Origin: Ciborinia camelliae
Taxonomy: Eukaryota > Ascomycota > Leotiomycetes > Helotiales > Sclerotiniaceae
Reading direction: 5' to 3'
Assembly: GCA_025890175.1 (NCBI GenBank)
Contig: JANPYM010000007.1
Coordinates: forward strand, 2,475,982 to 2,539,981
Length of the DNA stretch: 64,000 nt
The notes beneath the pieces are model-generated. The model worked only from the letters and a program-made list of their open reading frames with translations, was not told where the DNA came from and did not search any database. Both the position numbers and the translations under genes were made by a program. Positions within the stretch are counted from its first letter, which is position 1. The number at the start of each line of letters is the position of its first letter. Shown piece by piece: positions 37,501 to 49,918 of the stretch.

Positions 37501-37780
37501 CGGCGCACATTTTTACTGGCTTCAAAAGTGCATGCTTTCTCAGAAACTAGACTGGCAAATGCCTTCCGACCAAAGATTCACACATGTGATCCAGTTATTG
37601 AAATTTGCTAAGCGATGGGCCTCGGCCGATATATCAAAAAGAGGAGAAGAGCCCGGATCTGTCAGCGACATTGACAAAGACTTCGGAGTAGCCAACTTGA
37701 CACTAGACATGGCCCAATTGTTCAGACCAGTGAACGCAAAGACCGATTCTCCGGTGCAGGGTGTACATACCAACATTTAG
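34523..37780 (+). CDS. C2H2 zinc-finger transcription factor with fungal-specific regulatory domain
   Basis: Exons 34523-35249 and 35319-37780 (69-bp intron, GTAAGT..CTCAG) give 1062 residues. The N-terminal ~210 residues are Pro/Gln/Ser-rich with an uninterrupted run of 11 Gln (codons mostly CAG/CAA near 34678-34710), a likely activation region. Finger 1 starts at Cys223 (CPHCTKTYLHAKHLKRHLLRH) and is split from its last His by the intron; finger 2 is CVLCRDTFSRSDILKRHFQKC. An Asn/Met/Gly-rich linker follows (MNGMNGNGMNGM), then a 16-residue duplicated unit ending IKQEP/IKQES. The C-terminal half (from ~residue 330) resembles the fungal-specific transcription factor (MHR) region: KHFLEQFSNFQGHFPIIHMP, SLARRAGLTQ and WVEQEKRSRLLYMIFLLDSA. 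It is nuclear and DNA-binding; target genes are unknown. Confidence 0.92.
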
Positions 37781-40700
37781 CAGCGGAATGATACGAATTA
37801 TACGTTTGGGTGGGACATCTTATAGACGGTTTTCATTGCATTGCATGGGCGTTGTTGCATTTTCCTTCAATTCATTCTGCTCTATCCGACAGCATTGGGA
37901 ACTTCATAGCATATGCCCTTTTAAGAAAAGTTTGCGAGGATCATTTATATATTAGCATTGCATTGCATTTGGCGGCGAAACGATAAAAAAGACTAGTTGT
38001 GGTTAGAGACCTTGCAACTTCTGTGTGCTTGGGATTTCATTTTGTGTGAAACTTGAACGGTGTCACACTTCGTTCTGAGTTGGGAAATGAAAATCTTATA
38101 GAGGGATACCAGCTTTTTAAAGCTCTGCATTAGATGGCTTGCTTTTTTACTCATTACCTTGTTTATAGAAACGTCGTTATGATGGATGGTTTGGGGGGGA
38201 AGATGAGATGTCCTTTGGCCGGGATGATGAAAAGCATTTGAGACGATTTGGGTGGAAGAAAAGAGGATTTGGCATTCGCTCACGCACAAGACAAAAGACA
38301 AAAAATTACATAAAAATTACCAGGACCAAAAAACTTACATTTGGTGTTTGGTTATAGAATCTCATGCTGGATGAGATAGTTGGCGGGGCAGAAAAGGGAG
38401 CGTAAATAGAGGATTTGTACTTTACACCTACATACTTCCGCTATTTCTCTGCTTAGCCTTTTTTGCGGAGTCTCGCTCACTTTTGCTTGCTCTTTTCAGG
38501 TGTTCATTTTCACGGCGCGTTACATAGCTTGAGGACAAAATGGGATGGATGGAACATGGGATAAAAATGATTGATTGATATCGACACGCATGTTACTCTT
38601 CTCTCTTCTCTCTCTCGTTTGAAAGTCGAAGTCGTCGTCATCGTCGTGGGTATTAAATTATATAGCTAGCTAGAATTAAAAAAAAGAATTAAAATTTTAT
38701 CAAAGGGAATGAATGGATTGTGCTTATATTGATTTTTCTACAAGTGTCTTGTGTGTCTTGGGTCTTGATTTATTCTGAGGTGTGGATGTAGGGGTATGTG
38801 GGTGTATGTGTGTAAGTGTATTATGTTTTTTTTTATGATTTCTTGTGGAATGGAATGGAATGGGATGAGATAAGATGAAGGGGTGGATGATTGATTGGAT
38901 CGTGATGAAATTTGAGAGGGTGGGTGGAAGTAATAAGACTGTAAGATGGATTAATCGGTTGGTCGGTCGTTGAAATATACTTTATGTGCCTAGGTAGGTA
39001 GGTGTTTTTGTGTGGGAAGGGGCGGAAGGGATGTGTTGTTCATGGGGTTTAAAGCAGCCAGGCCAGATATTAATGGGTGTGAAGGATGGGTGCGAGAGGG
39101 GGCTAGGAGGTGAGGGGAAAAGTCTATATATGGAGGGAGGGAGTACCTTAGGTTCTAGGTAGGTAGGTATGTAGGTGTGTAAGATTTTCTTTTCTCTTCC
39201 CGGAAGTTGGATGAGGAGATGAGGAAGGAAGGGATTTGTGGGGGGGATGGGGATGGAGATGGGTTTGTGCGATTGGGAGGTGGGAGCTTGTGTAACTGGA
39301 GGGTGGGGAGAGGAGAGTGGGGAGAGGAGAGGAGAGGAATTTTGTGTAACGGGGTGGAGGGGGGTGGAGGTGGAGGGGGGGTGGAATGAGATGAGGGAGG
39401 ATGGGATGGNNNNNNNNNNTGGAGGTGGAGGGGGGGTGGAATGAGATGAGGGAGGATGGGATGGGATGGGATGAGATGAGGGGGGGAGGAGAGGGGGCAA
39501 GGGGGATGAATGGATGAATGGATAGGTAGAGATAAGTGAGGAATCGGAATCGGAATCAAGGAGGAAAATAGGAACTGGAATAGGAACCGGGGTCGGGGTT
39601 AGGATGTTGGAATGTCAGTAGTTATGGATAGGAATAAATATAAAGAAACAAAAGGAAAAGAAAGGAATCTTTATATATGTACCTTCCTTGTATATGGAGA
39701 TTGTTATGTGAGATGATATGCGATGCGATGCGAAACGAGGTGTATATCTAGATGGGATATAATACAGAAGACAGACGGAAGAAGGGAAGGGCTTTTTGGG
39801 GGATTCTAAATCCTATCCCCACACCATACCATACCACACCACACTACCTACCACCAGCTAGCTACCTACCTACCATTAGTAGCATCATAGTTTAGTTTAT
39901 TTACAACCAACACCAACACCAACACCACCGTCTGATCTATACAAGTATCTCAAGACCCTTGAGACTAGGTAGCAAGTGGCTCGCTCCTCCCCCCTACCTA
40001 GGTAACTACCTAATAACAAGCCATCAATCACCCCCATCACTCTCCCAATTCGATATAAATACCCAACGCATGAAGCCACCAATCCAATCTCTCTCTGATT
40101 CTATTTATATGAATAATGAATAATGAATATTTAACAAGGCAATTCGAATTGAACATTCGAACAATCGGCATCCATGCCACAGACTACATACTTATTTACT
40201 AGAGATATTATTGGCCTATGAACTAACTGTCTTTTGGTGAATGGAGGAGAGATATGTATCTGTAGATTCCAAGGATTGCGCTTGAGAAAGAGGACCGAGA
40301 ATGGTGGAAAGATTGGATTTATCCAGATTAATAACTAACCTTTCATCAAGGCATTTCCAGTATTAAGTGATCAAGGAAGCCAGCCAGCCTATCGAGGTAC
40401 TTCCAGCGAGATGACCACCAGACCACCAGACCACACCGAATTTCAGTCACTGTACTTCATTCACCAATAACAAATGTCAAAAAGTTGAAAGGATAAAATA
40501 TAATCTTCAATTATTTCGATATATCATATGTTGAGGGACAATCGACCCAAGAAGACAACTTTTACCCATCTAATAAGAGGCCGTTGAAGGCAATGATATC
40601 ACAACTTCGTATATCATTAAAAAAGTTGGCCGTCACTTTTTACCCCCCACCCATTCCATTCGGATCGTTGAGATCCATTTTGAACGCCAAACTTGTTGAA

Positions 40701-40833
40701 GTTTGCCCTAAACACCAGCGCTAAATGCAATGTTAAATGCCATAAAACCAAAGTGACCCATCCTCATCATGTTGAATCGTAAAATCGTGTTGAAATTTAT
40801 AATAATGTTGAAAGTATAATCATGTTGAAAAAA
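37781..40833. other. intergenic region, G-rich simple sequence and assembly gap
   Basis: About 3 kb holding the C2H2 gene's 3' flank, GGATG/GGTGG-rich simple sequence at 39190-39510, a ten-base gap (39410-39419) and TACC/GGTA microsatellites (39850-39880). Long open frames reported on both strands here are by-products of low complexity. No gene is supported. Confidence 0.6.
39365..39464. repeat. 45-bp direct repeat flanking a 10-N assembly gap
   Basis: Bases 39365-39409 and 39420-39464 are identical 45-mers in G-rich simple sequence, separated only by ten N (39410-39419). This suggests two contig ends that overlap, or a collapsed tandem repeat, rather than a true unknown segment. Confidence 0.9.
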
Positions 40834-42761
40834 TTAAAGACCATTGGTCTCCCCGTTTGTCAGTGGGACGGTTTCGGGATTGATGAATCTCACACCATCG
40901 ACATCACCACTTTCGGAAGTTTCGAAAGGTTCGTTGAGATTCTTTACAGTGAGCCCATCGAAAAGTGGGAAGAGCCCATGTGACTTGTGGAAGTCGTTAT
41001 GAACTAAAGTTAAAATTAGCTTCAATCGCCCTCTCAAAGTTAGATGGTGAGAAACAACTTACCAATATTGACAAGATACCATGAATCCATGATAGATTCA
41101 ATAAGCCCTCGACTTGGGCTAAGTGCAGAATGACAATGAGCCCAATCTGTTCCCAGACGGAATGCTTCGTCTTTCCATGCCAAGAAACTTATAGTCTCCA
41201 CAATAGTAGGCTGCACAATCTCTTTACCGGGGAACACTCCCCAGGTGACAGCGTTTGGTCCATCGCTCTGTGCGTTCGTTTGCACGTCTCCAGTCTTCTT
41301 GACAGCATAGTATGTTAGGTCAGGGTCATGCTGAATGCGGCGCGCCAACTCTGGCATCATATCTGGAGCCACCAAGAGTTCCAAATAAGCTTTCTGGTAG
41401 ACATAACCATTGTTAGGTCCCCATCCATACACAGGGTCAGATGACTTGACACCGTCAACAGCAGGCTGAGAATTAATGGTAAGAAATCCACGTCGATTGA
41501 GCTCAATCAAATCAGACTTAATGATATCTGCTTCGCTCGAGATTGGAGCTTCACTCCAAGGAAGACTCTCTATGCCGCTTTCAAGATAGCTGACGAATAG
41601 TTCCGCGATATCCTTAATAGACTTGGGCTGACCCCAGAGTTTGATGTTCTGTTCGTTGGTGCCCTTCAGCCCAATTCCATAAGCATCCAACTCGCCAAAA
41701 GCAGGAGATCTCGAGTCTCCCCATCTACCGTTGGGGAATTCATCCCAGTCCTGGGTCCTAGCCACGTAGGACTTATTTCGGTTCTTCCAGAAAATTGGGC
41801 GAACGTCTTCGTCCCTACGACCAAGGCCAAGAGATTGTCTCCATGGAAGTGCGTGCTTCAAAGGACGTTGCGTGGATGGAGTTAAACGCAGTTCTTCGAG
41901 TACCATGCTGGTTGCCTGAGCTAAATTCATGGTGTAGAAATGCAGATGGTTTACTCCAGCCGCAATAATTCGACGACACATCTCGGCGACCAAATCTTTC
42001 CCAATGTTTCGCACAGCAGCATCATCATTCTTCACCTCTTCGAGAGCTGCACTCCACTTGGGTGGTATCTTACACCCCATGTGGTTGCATCTTCGAAGAA
42101 AACTTGCGTATGTATTGATGGGCATGATTCCTGGGATGACAGGGATGCTAACACCTCTTGCTTTAACTTTGCCCAGCCAATCGATGAAATTGTCGACATC
42201 GTAGAACATTTGTGTAACAATGAAAGTAGCACCTGCATCGACCTTCTCCTTCAAATGGTCTAGTAATAGATCTTCATCGTCCTGGTCATCGCAACCCTCG
42301 GGATATCCAGCAACTCCTATATCGAAATGATTGCCGTAGGTTTGACGAATATATTTGACAAGATCCTTCGCATATTGAAATCCTCCTTCGGTTGCCTCCC
42401 ATTTCTCCTTTTCTCGTGGCGGATCTCCTCGAAGGGCAAGAATGTTAGTGCATCCAGCTTTGTAGGCATTTCTGAGAGCTTCGTCGACCTTTTCTTTTCC
42501 CATATCGGTACAAGTCAAATGCATGCAAGTCTCCAAACCATATTGCGACTGAGCCACCCCCACCATCTCACAGGTCAATTGCGCGAGACGACCACCTGCA
42601 CCCCAAGTGATATCGATGAAGCTAGGTCCTAACCCATGCATACGGTCCATTCGGTCGTAAAGATTTTGTACACCTTGAGCAGTTTTTGGTGGGAAGAATT
42701 CGAAAGAGAAAGAGGGGCTGCCAGACCTTTCGGCCTCCGAGAGCATATCTTTGATGTGCAT
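40834..42761 (-). CDS. MET13: methylenetetrahydrofolate reductase
   Basis: Exons 41063-42761 and 40834-41003 with a 59-bp intron (GTAAGT..TTTAG) give 622 residues. The N-terminal catalytic barrel starts SFSFEFFPPKTAQGVQNLYD and carries FIDITWGAGG, NILALRGDPPRE, GVAGYPEGC and IVTQMFYDVDNF, all hallmarks of FAD-dependent MTHFR. The C-terminal regulatory domain begins near residue 315 (FWKNRNKSYVARTQDWDEFP) and includes FLTINSQPAVDG and GWGPNNGYVYQKAYLELLV, as in eukaryotic enzymes. It reduces 5,10-methylene-THF to 5-methyl-THF in the cytosol, supplying methyl groups for methionine synthesis. Without splicing the frame would end in VNIGKLFLTI; the intron restores the expected DSWYLVNIVHNDFH ending. 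Fungi have two paralogues; the sequence looks more like Met13 than Met12, which I hold with moderate confidence. Confidence 0.95.
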
Positions 42762-44022
42762 CTTGAAAGTTCAAGATCTGCAAGTAATACTGCAGTCGAA
42801 TTGATACAAACTGAGAGAAAATGAAATTAGCAAGATTTTTTTTATTGAAGCTTCTGAGGTAGCTGGGCGGTGAGGGCTACAACGAGCCTGAAGGCGTCAG
42901 ATGAGATATCAACCCCGCACGCCTACACCAATAGCAAAATCAGGGCCCTGAATAGCCTTACATAGATTGACAGATTAATGTAAGGGTCGGTAGTGAAGTA
43001 TTGCAGGTACCTTTTTGTTGTCTTCCGTGGACGTATATCCTCTTCCAGCAGGCAAGAGACTAGACTAGACCAGATCCTGGAGATAAAACCCTCGAGATGA
43101 AAATAAAGAATGAAGAGGACTAGAAAGTACTAGCCGAAATACCTTTTACGAGCCCAACGATCTGCTACTTCCCGCAGCATGTACTTCGATTTGTTTTTGT
43201 ATTGATTGTGTTCCGGAAGCTTGCTGGAAATATGTAGTTGATGTGAAGTACAGATGTACGAGGCTAAGGTAGGAAGAGGAAGAGGGGATCCGCAGAAAGG
43301 CTAGAAAATTATGCCTTCGGTGATCGAGACTAGCTGGAGGTAATTATGTGATAATTTTACCCCAGCACGTTTTTTTTGGTCATCTCCACATGGATTTCAT
43401 TGTTCTATTGTTCTTGACTGTGCGAATAATTCTGATGACATTTTAAAGTTTGATAAACAGACCTTGGGATTGATAAGAAAAGTATATAATAGTAATAATC
43501 ATAATAATACCTAGGTAGTACACATATATATATTATCACAACTCATTACCTAAGTACTCCTCTTGTTGATTTGTCCTATTGTTAGCAGGTTAATTTTACT
43601 TACCAAATTTGCGACGTCCAAATTTCGGGTTTCGGATGCCGAGGATTGCCCCTCCATCTACGGTACGGCATATCATCACAATTGACCATATTACTCCCGA
43701 GTGCATGGAGACGAACATCCCTACATGCCGACTTGTGTGTGAGATAAGTGAAATAATCAAAATCCACCATTCTCCTCCAATATCAAACATTTATTAGTCT
43801 GGTTATTATACTAGGTATGAAGGTAAAGGTATCTATCTCATCATATCTCTGCAAGCAAACCTTTATCAAGCATTTCCTTTCATGGATCTTATCAATGCCA
43901 CTCAGAAACATGGAAGTACAGTATTGATTAACGCCATCACTCCATATTGCCCCTCCCTGGATATCATCACAACATACCATGCCAAATCCTAGATCTACAG
44001 CAATGCCAACCAAACGAAAACA
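42762..44022. other. intergenic region
   Basis: About 1.26 kb upstream of the MTHFR start and downstream of the tubulin-complex gene. A minus-strand and a plus-strand frame overlap at 43596-43797 with no recognisable product. No gene is seen. Confidence 0.55.
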
Positions 44023-46888
44023 TTAGGGTTGTCCCGCACCATCTTCATCAGTCCGTAAGCCATTAAATTGAGTGCCTTGATTGGCAGTACTCAACCTAGC
44101 ACATAGTCCCAATAATACCACGGTTTCCGTAGCAGCATAGTGATTGAGAGCATCTAGCAAAATTTGCAAATGCTTACCGAAATTGAACTCGTATTTCTTG
44201 ATGATCTCATACATCTTTTCAAGTCGTGCTTCATCAAATCCTGCTCCGGGAAGTGGGTTCCCATTGTTGGATTCACCATTTCTAGCACCTCGGTCACGCT
44301 GGTAGCGAGCCCACTGTTGTGTGTTCATGGTACTGGGCCTTTCTGTACCCAGTAAGTCGGTATCAATCTTCTCCAGCTCTCTTGAGAGCCATGATGTAAA
44401 CGTTGCGAACATAGTGCAGGTTGACATTAGCTTAGAGTGAATCTGTTGAAAGTGGTCAGTAGAGCTTAATTTAACAATAATGATATAAAAACATACCCTT
44501 AAAAGTCTGCTGTTCGTAAGCATGCACTCCTTCATACATGTATCGAGAAAGTCAACGTGATCTTGCATGAGTTCGTCGACCGTTCTCACGGCGGGTGTTT
44601 TCCCAATTTTATCTTCTTCCTTCGCATTCAACCTAGCCATCAATCCCTGCCAATTCGGCTCAATAACCTCAGACGTGCAAAAATAAAGGAGTTGCTGTAC
44701 AAATACCAACATTCGTGCTCGCAATGTAAATACCCGCCGCTTCCACAGTTCAAGGTTCCGATTTGAACTTTTATGGGACCAAGTAGCGGCTCGGTTATGT
44801 GTTTGCCAACAAGAGACAAGCTGCTGTTCAAGGTAGCGCAGAGATAGCAGATATCGGAAGAGTGCTTGATATCTCCAGACTGTTTTCCGACTGATGACAA
44901 GAGACACCGGGAAGGGGACGGAATAATCGAGTTGAAGGGAAGTAAAGCCCACAGCAGCCTTGTCGTTCTCCGTGACTGGTTGAGCAGGAGTTTGTAGAGA
45001 TTCTCCTTGATCAATACCGGATATATTGACTACTCTCGTCAACATATTCGTCAAGCTGATATCGTTCATCTCAACTTTAATGTCTTCCTTGAAAGGATCC
45101 TGGGCAGCGACACTTCCAGGTTGTCGAAGAACAAGATCTAGTAAAGACTGAAGCTTGCTCGTATTAACGGCCTTGACGGGTTTTCGCAACTCGGAATTGC
45201 CGAGTTCAAGGAAATAGGAAAAGAAGTCCGAGCGGTCCAAGAAGAAATAGTGCTTCAAGGACCTCAGCCGGGCAGGTAAGGCATGAGCAGTGAGCAATAA
45301 TTTAAGTAAAGACTCATTGGCATGCGCATATGCGCTATTGACGTTTTCCAGAAATCGATTATCATCGAATGATCGGGGAACATCTTTGACCACTTTGCTG
45401 ACATCGACACCTCCACATTCGCGTACCACGTTCAAATACTTGCCCGCCAAGAGGACCTTATCTTTCACGCCTTCCAATTGAGGAGGTACATCGGTATCCC
45501 TGATCGTGTATCGCCTCTCCCAGTACTCATCGGTATAATCTTCCTCTAGCCTCTCCCTCTTGATGCTTTTCTGTTCCCTCACTAGGAACTCCGCATGAGG
45601 GTCTTTGATGCTTCCGTGGTGTAACCACTCATTCAGCATCACCATATAGGGACGACTAGCATCTCGTAACAACGAGGTTAAGAGAGAGCGAGCAGCTGGA
45701 TCACCCGACATTGTCTCCAATCTTTTCGTGATGAGACCCAGTACGCTTCCACCTTTGCAAATCTTTTTACCTGGAATATTTCCAAGCCCAAGGTCTCCAC
45801 CCTCCCGGAGACTTTCTAAGATATTCTCGAAATCATCCATTCCATCCCCATCCTCTTCGTCTTCCTCAAGCATAGAATTTCTCTTCAATATTTCATGAGC
45901 AAGTGAGGACAGCTGAAACATCATATGACTTGTTGGGAGTATATGGAGATTTAGAACGTGCAAAGTAAAAGATGGATTGGTAAGAAATTGGGTCTCGAGC
46001 TGAGCAATTAAAATGAGGTAATCTTGTAGGAGTTTCCTCATAGCAGCGCACAGTGCATGGTTGACAGCCCCAAATTCTTCCCGGCTTTGCACTTCAACAA
46101 AAGCCTCAGTCGCTCCGTAATTCGTAGCCATCTTGAGCATAGTCGTCGTGAGATCCTGCAAACTAGGATCCAAGCCAGGTAAAATTCTGAAGTAGGGGCC
46201 CGCGAGACGATCCTTTTCAGCGAGGGGATCATAATTCTTCCCAAACCTAATATATTGCCCCTCATATCCCATAAAAACGAACAGAAGGTCCTCCAACATA
46301 GCTGCTTCTTGTACTTCCAAAGACAATTCGTGGAGGGGCTGGGGCTGTAAGGCTTGGGGAGCTTGAGAAGCAAGTGGTGGAATGGAAATTCTGGATGCTA
46401 ATGGCGCAGTCGTATGAGGCACTAAAGATACCTGGGGCTCCCACAGTGTTACTAGAATTGTGATGTTTAGAATTAATGCATACCTTCACCTGAGAAAGCA
46501 GCTTACCAGGTTGACTTTCGACTTTCGCCGTTTTTGGTGGAGGTTCTTCCCCACGGGATCTAGACGTATCATTGGTCCTAGAACGTTCCGTAGGGGCGCG
46601 ACGATCAGGACTTCTTATTCTAGCCGTCACTGCTTCTCGAGATGTGACATGAACCCGTTCTGTCCTCCTTTCTTCTACCCCTCCATTGGTCCATTGGGAG
46701 CCTGATTGAGCTCTTCGGCGATTCGATTCCGTAGGTCCTGGTGGCGGTGAAGGTCGACGACGTATATCTGATCTCTCAGTTCTTGTGCCTGCCAGTGCGG
46801 AAGGTGGGCGGGATCTGGAGCTGCCACTACCGGTATCATTGGTAGATCTTCGCTCAGATTGTGAAGAAACTCTAGCATGCGAAGACAT
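44023..46888 (-). CDS. SPC97: gamma-tubulin complex component 2 (GCP2/Spc97)
   Basis: Exons 46484-46888, 44497-46431 and 44023-44442 give 919 residues (922 if the ATG at 46897 is used). After a basic, Arg/Ser/Pro-rich N-terminus come EDLLFVFMGYEGQYIRF, DPSLQDLTTTMLKMATNYGA and EAFVEVQSREEFGAVNHALC, which identify the GRIP1 region of GCP2. The GRIP2 half contains KHYFFLDRSDFFSYFLELG and FPVSLVISRKTVWRYQALFR. It forms the gamma-tubulin small complex with GCP3, nucleating microtubules at spindle pole bodies. The second intron (44443-44496) is 54 nt with no in-frame stop, so an unspliced message would still be open; GTATGT, CTGAC branch and CAACAG argue it is an intron. The first intron donor may be GTATGC at 46483 (used) or GTGAAG six bases upstream, changing two residues. 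Confidence 0.93.
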
Positions 46889-47423
46889 AATTATCACATC
46901 TGAATTTGAAAATTATGAGCACGAAGGATCCGAAAAGATCTTGAATTGAGAATGGTAACTAATCGTATGCGACAGTATACAGTATATCTCCATTGCCGTT
47001 ACTACAAATTCATTTTCTATAAATTTAGTTTCATTCGATCATTCACGCGTATTTTGACATGGGGAAGTTTATTGCCTAAAAAAGACGTGTAAATGACGCT
47101 AGACTTTATTTGATCTAGTCATTATGAGGTTAGCCTAACATAAACCTCAGGAACGGGGCCTCAGCCTTAGCCTTAGGTAAGGTTCGATTGATTGATAGCT
47201 TCGCATGCCTGTGCTTGCCTAAAGTAGCTCCTAAATCTGATAGCTACCAACCTCTAAACAAGCTGTCGCTGTTTGTTCATAACATCAACATTCTGATTTC
47301 ACTTTTCCGCGAATACCCTCAATTTCCTTATTTGATTTCAATCAGCGCAATTCTATCGAGAAACCATCTGTTCATACACCAGCATATACCTTCTATTACT
47401 CCTCCCAGCGGCTGTTTCTCAAG
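46889..47423. promoter_or_regulatory. shared promoter of SPC97 and PUP2
   Basis: The two genes start 535 bp apart on opposite strands, so their promoters must share this segment. It is AT-rich near the SPC97 side and pyrimidine-rich next to the PUP2 start (CCTTCTATTACTCCTCCC near 47388). No third gene is seen. Confidence 0.6.
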
Positions 47424-48344
47424 ATGTTTATTGCAAGATCCGAATATGGTGAGTTAGTTGAAGCTTTTCTGTGGTGCCTATGTCTTCGTTGTATCGACTA
47501 ACAAGTTCGCAGATCGGGGTATCAAGTATGTCGAAGTCCTAGCTACAACAAAAACCCCACACTTCATCTCAATATTAACGTAACACCAGCACCTTTTCCC
47601 CAGAAGGACGTTTATTCCAAGTCGAATACTCTCTAGAGGCCATCAAGCTAGGATCAACAGCAATAGGAGTTGCAACCGGTGGTGGAGTAGTTCTCGGTGT
47701 CGAAAAGCGCGTAACATCCACCTTACTCGAAACATCATCCGTCGAGAAGATTGTTGAAATCGATCGTCATATTGGATGTGCCATGTCAGGACTTCAAGCA
47801 GATGCACGATCAATGGTCGAACATGCTCGAGTCGAATCTCAAAACCACAGTTTCAACTACAACGAACCACTAAGAGTCGAGAGCTGCACTCAGGCTATCT
47901 GCGATTTGGCATTGAGATTTGGTGAGGGTGCGGATGGCGAGGAGAGTATTATGAGTAGACCATTTGGTGTTGCTCTTTTGATTGCTGGATATGACGAGGA
48001 TGGACCACAATTATACCACGCTGAGCCAAGTGGAACCTTTTATAGATATGATGCAAAGGCTATTGGTTCGGGTTCGGAAGGGGCCCAGGCTGAATTACAG
48101 AACGAGTTTCACAAGGTATAATGAAATATACATCCACCTACACATGATTCGTAACTAACCTAAACTTTAGTCACTCACAATTGAGGAGGCAGAAACTCTG
48201 GTATTGAAGACATTGAAGCAGGTCATGGAAGAGAAATTAGATTCGAAGAATGTGCAATTGGCTAGTGTCACCAAGGAGAAGGGTTTCCGAATCTACACCG
48301 ATGAGGAGATGGCAGCTGTTGTGGAGCGCTTACCTGCGAATTGA
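47424..48344 (+). CDS. PUP2: 20S proteasome subunit alpha-5
   Basis: Exons 47424-47448, 47513-47525, 47590-48115 and 48171-48344 give 245 residues, the usual length. The product starts [20 protein letters not shown] and continues [19 protein letters not shown], typical of alpha-5 (PSMA5/Pup2), including the YDRG and SPEGR motifs of the alpha-ring gate. Later conserved pieces are [13 protein letters not shown] and [12 protein letters not shown]. It is a structural, non-catalytic subunit of the proteasome alpha ring in cytosol and nucleus. The second exon is only 13 nt (DRGI plus part of N). I placed the acceptor at ACCAG|CACC (47589) rather than the later CCCCAG at 47604, because only this choice yields NTFSPEG. 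The third intron has GTATAA as donor. Confidence 0.96.
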
Positions 48345-48949
48345 GATTCTGAACAACGAGAAAAGTCTTGATTCAATCTCGCATGGACTAGTCAATTTTA
48401 GACATCTCAATCGACATGAATGAACGATATTAATGCATGATTTTGGGGTATCAATTCCTCTGTCCTGCTTGACTCTATGTTCTCCTCATTTTTCCGGTGC
48501 AATTCTACCAAAGTTTACGAATGATCAAAGTTGCGATATAGATGGAATCTCAAGGACATCTCGACCTACAAGTGTAGAGACTATTCTTGCCTGTATAAAA
48601 GCTTTGGAAGTTATGAGTTTGGCAAATTAAATGACTTTGGTATACCTAGTAATCATTTGAGATTTCTCCAGTAAGGCAGTTAAAATACTAACTGAATATA
48701 TCTTCCCAAGCTCCTACATTCTTTAACGGCTGATCTGATAGCATTCTATATTGAATTGTATCTTGCTTGCTTATAAAGCTTGACAATTCGATACCAAATA
48801 AAATTCAAGTATTGCACCTGATGATTTTTCCTAGTTTTAAAACAGACAACATTTAAATATACCTGTTTCGATTAAATATTCGAATTTTATATTTTGGAGC
48901 AATGCAATTCTCTAAAGACAATCCAAAAAGCAGACGGCTCGCTAATGTT
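48345..48949. other. intergenic region
   Basis: About 600 bp of AT-rich DNA between the proteasome gene and the transporter remnant. No coding signal is recognised. Confidence 0.55.
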
Positions 48950-49918
48950 TCAATGCCAGAATTTTCTGATAATTCTATTCCACCAGCCCAGAATCTGTTT
49001 TGGCACTCTTGCCTGCTTCTCTCCAGCGTCATCAGTGTTTTCAGCGTCGGAACTGCCCTTCTTCAGTACACTCTTCCATTCCAGCATTGCAACAGAGAGC
49101 GCGATAATACAAGACAAGATTAGTCCAATTTGTAATACTTTTTGCAACGCGTCATTATACTCTATGAGACCAGTCTCCCTTAGATTTGCAGGAAGCGAGC
49201 TAAGGAATGATGTGGCTCCACCCTCGGTGATAATACTTGGCTCAAACTCAGGTAAACTGGAAGGCCTCTTTACAAATTGGTTGTCTATTACATTATGTCC
49301 GACAGAAGCGAAAAACCGCTCCACCCAAGCGTTGAGCGAAGAACATAAGCGACATTCTGATTGTGACATACTTTGTTGGAAGAACCGTCTGGGCAGCAAG
49401 ATTGAGTGCTTGAAAACATATGCCCATGCCAAAGCCGTAAAGAGCTAGCCAATTCACTTTCCTTTGCCTGTGTCAACTTGCAACTTCATGATCAGCCCTG
49501 CCCGACATACATGATACATGATCCAATAATTCCGGTTGGCGTATAGTGCCCAATATTTTGAATGGTGGTTCCCCCAACAATGGAAGCAAGAACCATCGAT
49601 AGCATCAATTGCAGCAGCCGAATGCCAGAATCCACCGCAGAAACTCCATTTGTGTCTTGAAACCAAATCGGCAGAAAGTATACGACTCACAAGATCAGCC
49701 TTAGCAAAATTAATGCACTATTAGTAGTTGTCTCACTATAAATTTATTGCGGAGAACCGGAAAAAATAGTTGCCATGGCGCCAGCAACAATGTTCCGCTG
49801 TTTCACAATACGCGGAGGTAACGTGGCTGTTTTGGGATGCGGTATCTGGGTAGCAACAAAAGCTTCAAGAAACACCGCCACGAGAACCAGCAATGCTATG
49901 ACGCGCCCATTACTCCAC
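48950..49918 (-). pseudogene. remnant of an MFS drug-efflux pump (DHA2, aflatoxin/azole pump type)
   Basis: Read on the minus strand in changing frames, the segment gives the second half of a 14-helix MFS pump. It runs [35 protein letters not shown], a stop, FLPIWFQDTNGVSAVDSGIR, LLQLMLSMVLASIVGGTTI, NIGHYTPTGIIGSC, a stop, KLQVDTGKGKWIG, another break, then the C-terminal VGHNVIDNQFVKRPSSLPEF, ITEGGATSFLSSLP and YNDALQKVLQIGLILSC. The order and motifs match fungal toxin/drug exporters. The N-terminal half is missing: nothing like it is found up to 50.9 kb. At least three frame breaks or stops make it non-functional. It lies next to other dead genes of secondary-metabolite type. Confidence 0.82.

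Noticed and set aside
38982..39559. Pro/Ser/His-rich frames spanning the N gap
   Set aside because: Low-complexity GGATG/GGTGG DNA and ten N; no start context or conserved residues.
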